Part shown: positions 61,987-64,000 of the stretch, piece after piece
Numbering within the stretch: position 1 is the first letter of the stretch
Layout of the letters: each line of letters starts with the position of its first letter
Assembly: GCA_015223225.1 (NCBI GenBank)
Contig: JADFCQ010000004.1
Coordinates: 372,001 to 436,000 of the forward strand
Source of the DNA: Acetobacteraceae bacterium H6797
GTDB taxonomy: Bacteria; Pseudomonadota; Alphaproteobacteria; Acetobacterales; Acetobacteraceae
Direction: 5' to 3'
DNA: 64,000 nt
The notes under the pieces: generated by a model
The model's input: the letters and a program-made list of their open reading frames with translations, nothing else
What the model was told of the DNA's origin: nothing
The model's database searches: none
Position numbers and translations under genes: made by a program

Positions 61987-63448
61987 CGGCGGCCTCCGCC
62001 GGGACCCGTGCCGCGGCGACGGCGTCATAGTTCCGCCCGTCCTCCGCCAGGGTGACCGGCAGGTCGGGGTGCAGCAGGCGCCAGCGGGCGATCGCGAGGT
62101 CGACATAGGCCGGGGCGAGCTCGATGGCCCGCACCCGCCGCCCGGTGCGCTGGCCGGCGAGGAGCGTGGTGCCGGAGCCGGCGAAGGGCTCGAACACCGC
62201 CTCGCCCTCGTCCGTGTAGGCCCGCATCAGGAACTCCGGCAGCGCGACCGGGAACACCGCCGGGTGCTCGGTCTCGATGCCGCGGCCCTTGTGGCGGGTG
62301 ATCCGCAGCACGCTGTCCGGGATCCGGCTCTCCTGCACCGGCAGGCCGATGTGGGTGTAGGCCTTCACCTCGCCGTCGGCGGCGCGCAGCCCGCTGCCCT
62401 TGTTCGGGGTGCCGGCCCACTTGCAGGGCACGATCTTGTTCGGCTGGCGCGCCTCGCGGTTGAGGTGGAACACCAGCTCGAAGGCCGGCGCGAGGCGGCC
62501 GTTCCAGTCCCCGGGCAGGCCGGGACCCTGGTCCCAGGCGTAGAGGCCGAAGCGGCGCCAGCCCTGCGCTCGCATCCAGTCCAGCCAGCCGGACCAGTAG
62601 GGCTGCCATTCCCCCTCGCGGTGGATCAGGCCGAGGTTCACCAGCGCCTGGCCGTCGTCCCGCAGGATCAGCGGCAGATGCTGGAACACGCCCCGCATCA
62701 GCGCATCCCAGTCGGAGACGCCGCCGGTGGTGTAGTCGCGCTGGTTGCCATAGGGCGGGCTGGTGAACAGCAGCGCCGCGTGGTCGCCAGCCATGACCTG
62801 AGCCACCGAAGCAGCGTCGGTGGAATCCCCGCAGAGCAGGCGGTGCTCGCCGAGCAGCCAGAGGTCACCGGGGCGGGTGATGGCCTGGCGCGGCGGGTCC
62901 GTTTCGGCATCGGCGGGGTCCTCCGCCGGCGCCTCGTCCGTATCCGCCATGCCAGGCGCGCCACCCCCGCCGGCCTCCGGCTGATCTGCTTCCTCGGGCG
63001 CTTCGCCATCGGTGACGGCGGTCTCTGCCGCCGCGAGGATCGCGCTCAGCTCGTCGGCCGAGAAGCCGAGCGTGGCCACGTCGATCTCCGCCGCGGCCTG
63101 CACGCCGGCCAGCGCCTCGCGCAGCAGCGCCTGGTCCCAGGTGGCGTTCTCGGCGATGCGGTTGTCGGCGAGTCGGAGCGCGTCCTTCTGCGCCGGCGAG
63201 AGGTGGCGCAGCACGATCACCGGCACCCGCTCGATGCCGAGCGCCACCGCCGCCTCGAGCCGGCCATGGCCGGCGATCAGCACGCCCGCCTCGTCCACCA
63301 GCAGCGGGTTGGTGAAGCCGAAGGCCAGCATGCTGGCCTTGATCTGCTCGATCTGCGCCGCGCCGTGCACCCGGGCGTTGCCGGGGTGGGCGCGCAGCTC
63401 GGCCACCGGGCGCAGCAGGATCTTCGCCGCCATCCAGGGGAGCGTCAT
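61976..63448 (-). CDS. ParB-domain DNA methyltransferase (SPPY type)
   Basis: 490 residues. Same plan as the neighbour: ParB-like N-terminus (AELRAHPGNARVHGAAQIEQIKASM, IAGHGRLEAAVALG), an acidic linker, then a methyltransferase with TSPPYGNQRDY and FEPFAGSGTTLLAG. The SPPY motif is usual for N4-cytosine enzymes, so the pair may target two different bases. It is the first gene of the visible late operon; direct GCGAACC repeats lie just upstream. Confidence 0.9.
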   Translation of the reverse strand: MTLPWMAAKILLRPVAELRAHPGNARVHGAAQIEQIKASMLAFGFTNPLLVDEAGVLIAGHGRLEAAVALGIERVPVIVLRHLSPAQKDALRLADNRIAENATWDQALLREALAGVQAAAEIDVATLGFSADELSAILAAAETAVTDGEAPEEADQPEAGGGGAPGMADTDEAPAEDPADAETDPPRQAITRPGDLWLLGEHRLLCGDSTDAASVAQVMAGDHAALLFTSPPYGNQRDYTTGGVSDWDALMRGVFQHLPLILRDDGQALVNLGLIHREGEWQPYWSGWLDWMRAQGWRRFGLYAWDQGPGLPGDWNGRLAPAFELVFHLNREARQPNKIVPCKWAGTPNKGSGLRAADGEVKAYTHIGLPVQESRIPDSVLRITRHKGRGIETEHPAVFPVALPEFLMRAYTDEGEAVFEPFAGSGTTLLAGQRTGRRVRAIELAPAYVDLAIARWRLLHPDLPVTLAEDGRNYDAVAAARVPAEAADAA

Positions 63449-64000
63449 CGGGCCATCCGGGATCAGGGTGGGTGCGAACCATGCGCGGCGGCCAGCGGGA
63501 ACCGCGCGCCGCCACGGTTCGCAGCTAAACGATTGAGATCAGGGCCGTGTGGTGCGAACCGCGAACCATGTTTTCGGCCTGGCGCTGGCGAAGTCGCGCG
63601 CTTCCGCGTCCCGCATACGCCAGGCCCAGGAAGGACCCTGCGGCTCGCGAGCCACTGTCTCGATCGAGCGACGCTGTGGCTCGTTCGCCACCGCCGCGTC
63701 GAGCTACACGATCTCGACGTAGCCTCAACCTAGCCCCATCGATTTGCGCGCCGCCACGGGGCGAATTGTAACAGAGCGATCGGGCACGGCCCGCCCTGCC
63801 GCTCCGCCACGGCCCCTGCGCCCCCTGCAGCCAACAGCCCGACGAGGTGGCTCGCATTGACCGCTTCTCGCCCTCTTGCTCATTCTGATGCCAAATAAGA
63901 AAGCTCCGCTCCGCATCCGATGGCTCCTACCACCCACTTCGGCCGCTTCTCGCCCATCCTCCGAGACTGCGGTGCCGCCGCGGTGCGCCGCCCCGACACG
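63449..64000. other. Right-end region without a supportable gene
   Basis: 552 bases with only weak, Arg-rich open frames that look like high-GC shadows. It holds the repeat cluster at 63473-63567 and an AT-richer patch at 63755-63775 and 63890-63900. An early or regulatory region of the prophage may begin here; integrase and repressor are not visible. Confidence 0.5.
63473..63567. repeat. Cluster of GCGAACC repeats upstream of the phage late operon
   Basis: Four copies of the 7-mer GCGAACC within 95 bases: 63474-63480 and 63554-63560 (both as TGCGAACC), 63561-63567 in direct tandem with the previous one, and an inverted copy at 63516-63522. They lie just upstream of the first minus-strand gene, so they may be operator sites for an activator or repressor of the late operon. 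Confidence 0.55.

Noticed and set aside
38326..63448. Interpretation of the phage genes as a domesticated gene transfer agent
   Set aside because: The tail-tip order resembles GTAs, but the region has terS, a lysis set, methyltransferases, a tailspike and cargo genes, and a lambda-type terminase and portal, which fit a real prophage better.
63525..63937. Arg-rich minus-strand frames at the right end
   Set aside because: No start support or family pattern; they look like high-GC shadows in a regulatory region.

Overview
The window is high-GC DNA of a motile alphaproteobacterium. The flagellar set (FliL, FliM, MotE-like, CheZ with CheY, FlgF/G/A/H), the pairing of ppdK with glyS and glyQ, and the high GC suggest Rhodospirillales, most likely an Acetobacteraceae member such as Roseomonas or a relative. 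This is inferred from gene content, not from a database search. No rRNA, tRNA, CRISPR array or intact insertion sequence was seen.

Layout. (1) 1-1.0 kb: polyamine genes speD and 5' part of speE. (2) 1.1-11.3 kb: flagellum and chemotaxis. A tightly overlapping minus-strand operon runs fliL, fliM, a DUF6468 gene, motE-like, cheY, cheZ and a large TPR protein. Divergent flgF-flgG-flgA-flgH lies behind a near-perfect sigma-54 promoter. (3) 11.4-24.4 kb: core metabolism, with a UxaA-family dehydratase, pyruvate phosphate dikinase, glycyl-tRNA synthetase (glyQ, glyS), an aromatic-acid type MFS transporter, a 2OG-Fe dioxygenase, a DUF1489 gene and a proline iminopeptidase. (4) 24.4-38.1 kb: an accessory island. 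It begins with about 1 kb of apparently gene-free sequence. Two divergent operons then encode an HlyD-type adaptor, a hotdog thioesterase and a FabF-like ketosynthase on one side, and an EmrB-type transporter, a NodT-type outer-membrane channel and a TetR regulator on the other. A histidine kinase with two response regulators and two alpha/beta hydrolases follow. (5) 38.1-63.5 kb: the late region of a siphovirus-like prophage, almost all on the minus strand, transcribed from about 63.5 kb down to 38.3 kb.

The prophage module reads in transcription order: two ParB-methyltransferase fusions, small genes, terminase small and large subunits, two unknown proteins, a gpW-like joiner, portal, a prohead protease-major capsid fusion, a DUF2190 protein, a lysis block (M15 peptidase, Rz, nested Rz1, and holin after a head-tail joiner), tail genes, tape measure, tail tip and tailspike. 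No integrase or repressor is visible; they would lie beyond 64 kb.

Most striking signals: a textbook programmed -1 ribosomal frameshift in the tail assembly chaperone gene (slippery heptamer GGGAAAC at 46349-46355 minus, 6-nt spacer, 9-bp GC hairpin) that adds a cysteine-rich extension; a ketosynthase/thioesterase/tripartite efflux cassette with overlapping dyad operators; a lone plus-strand cargo gene inside the tail operon; and clustered GCGAACC repeats ahead of the phage late operon.
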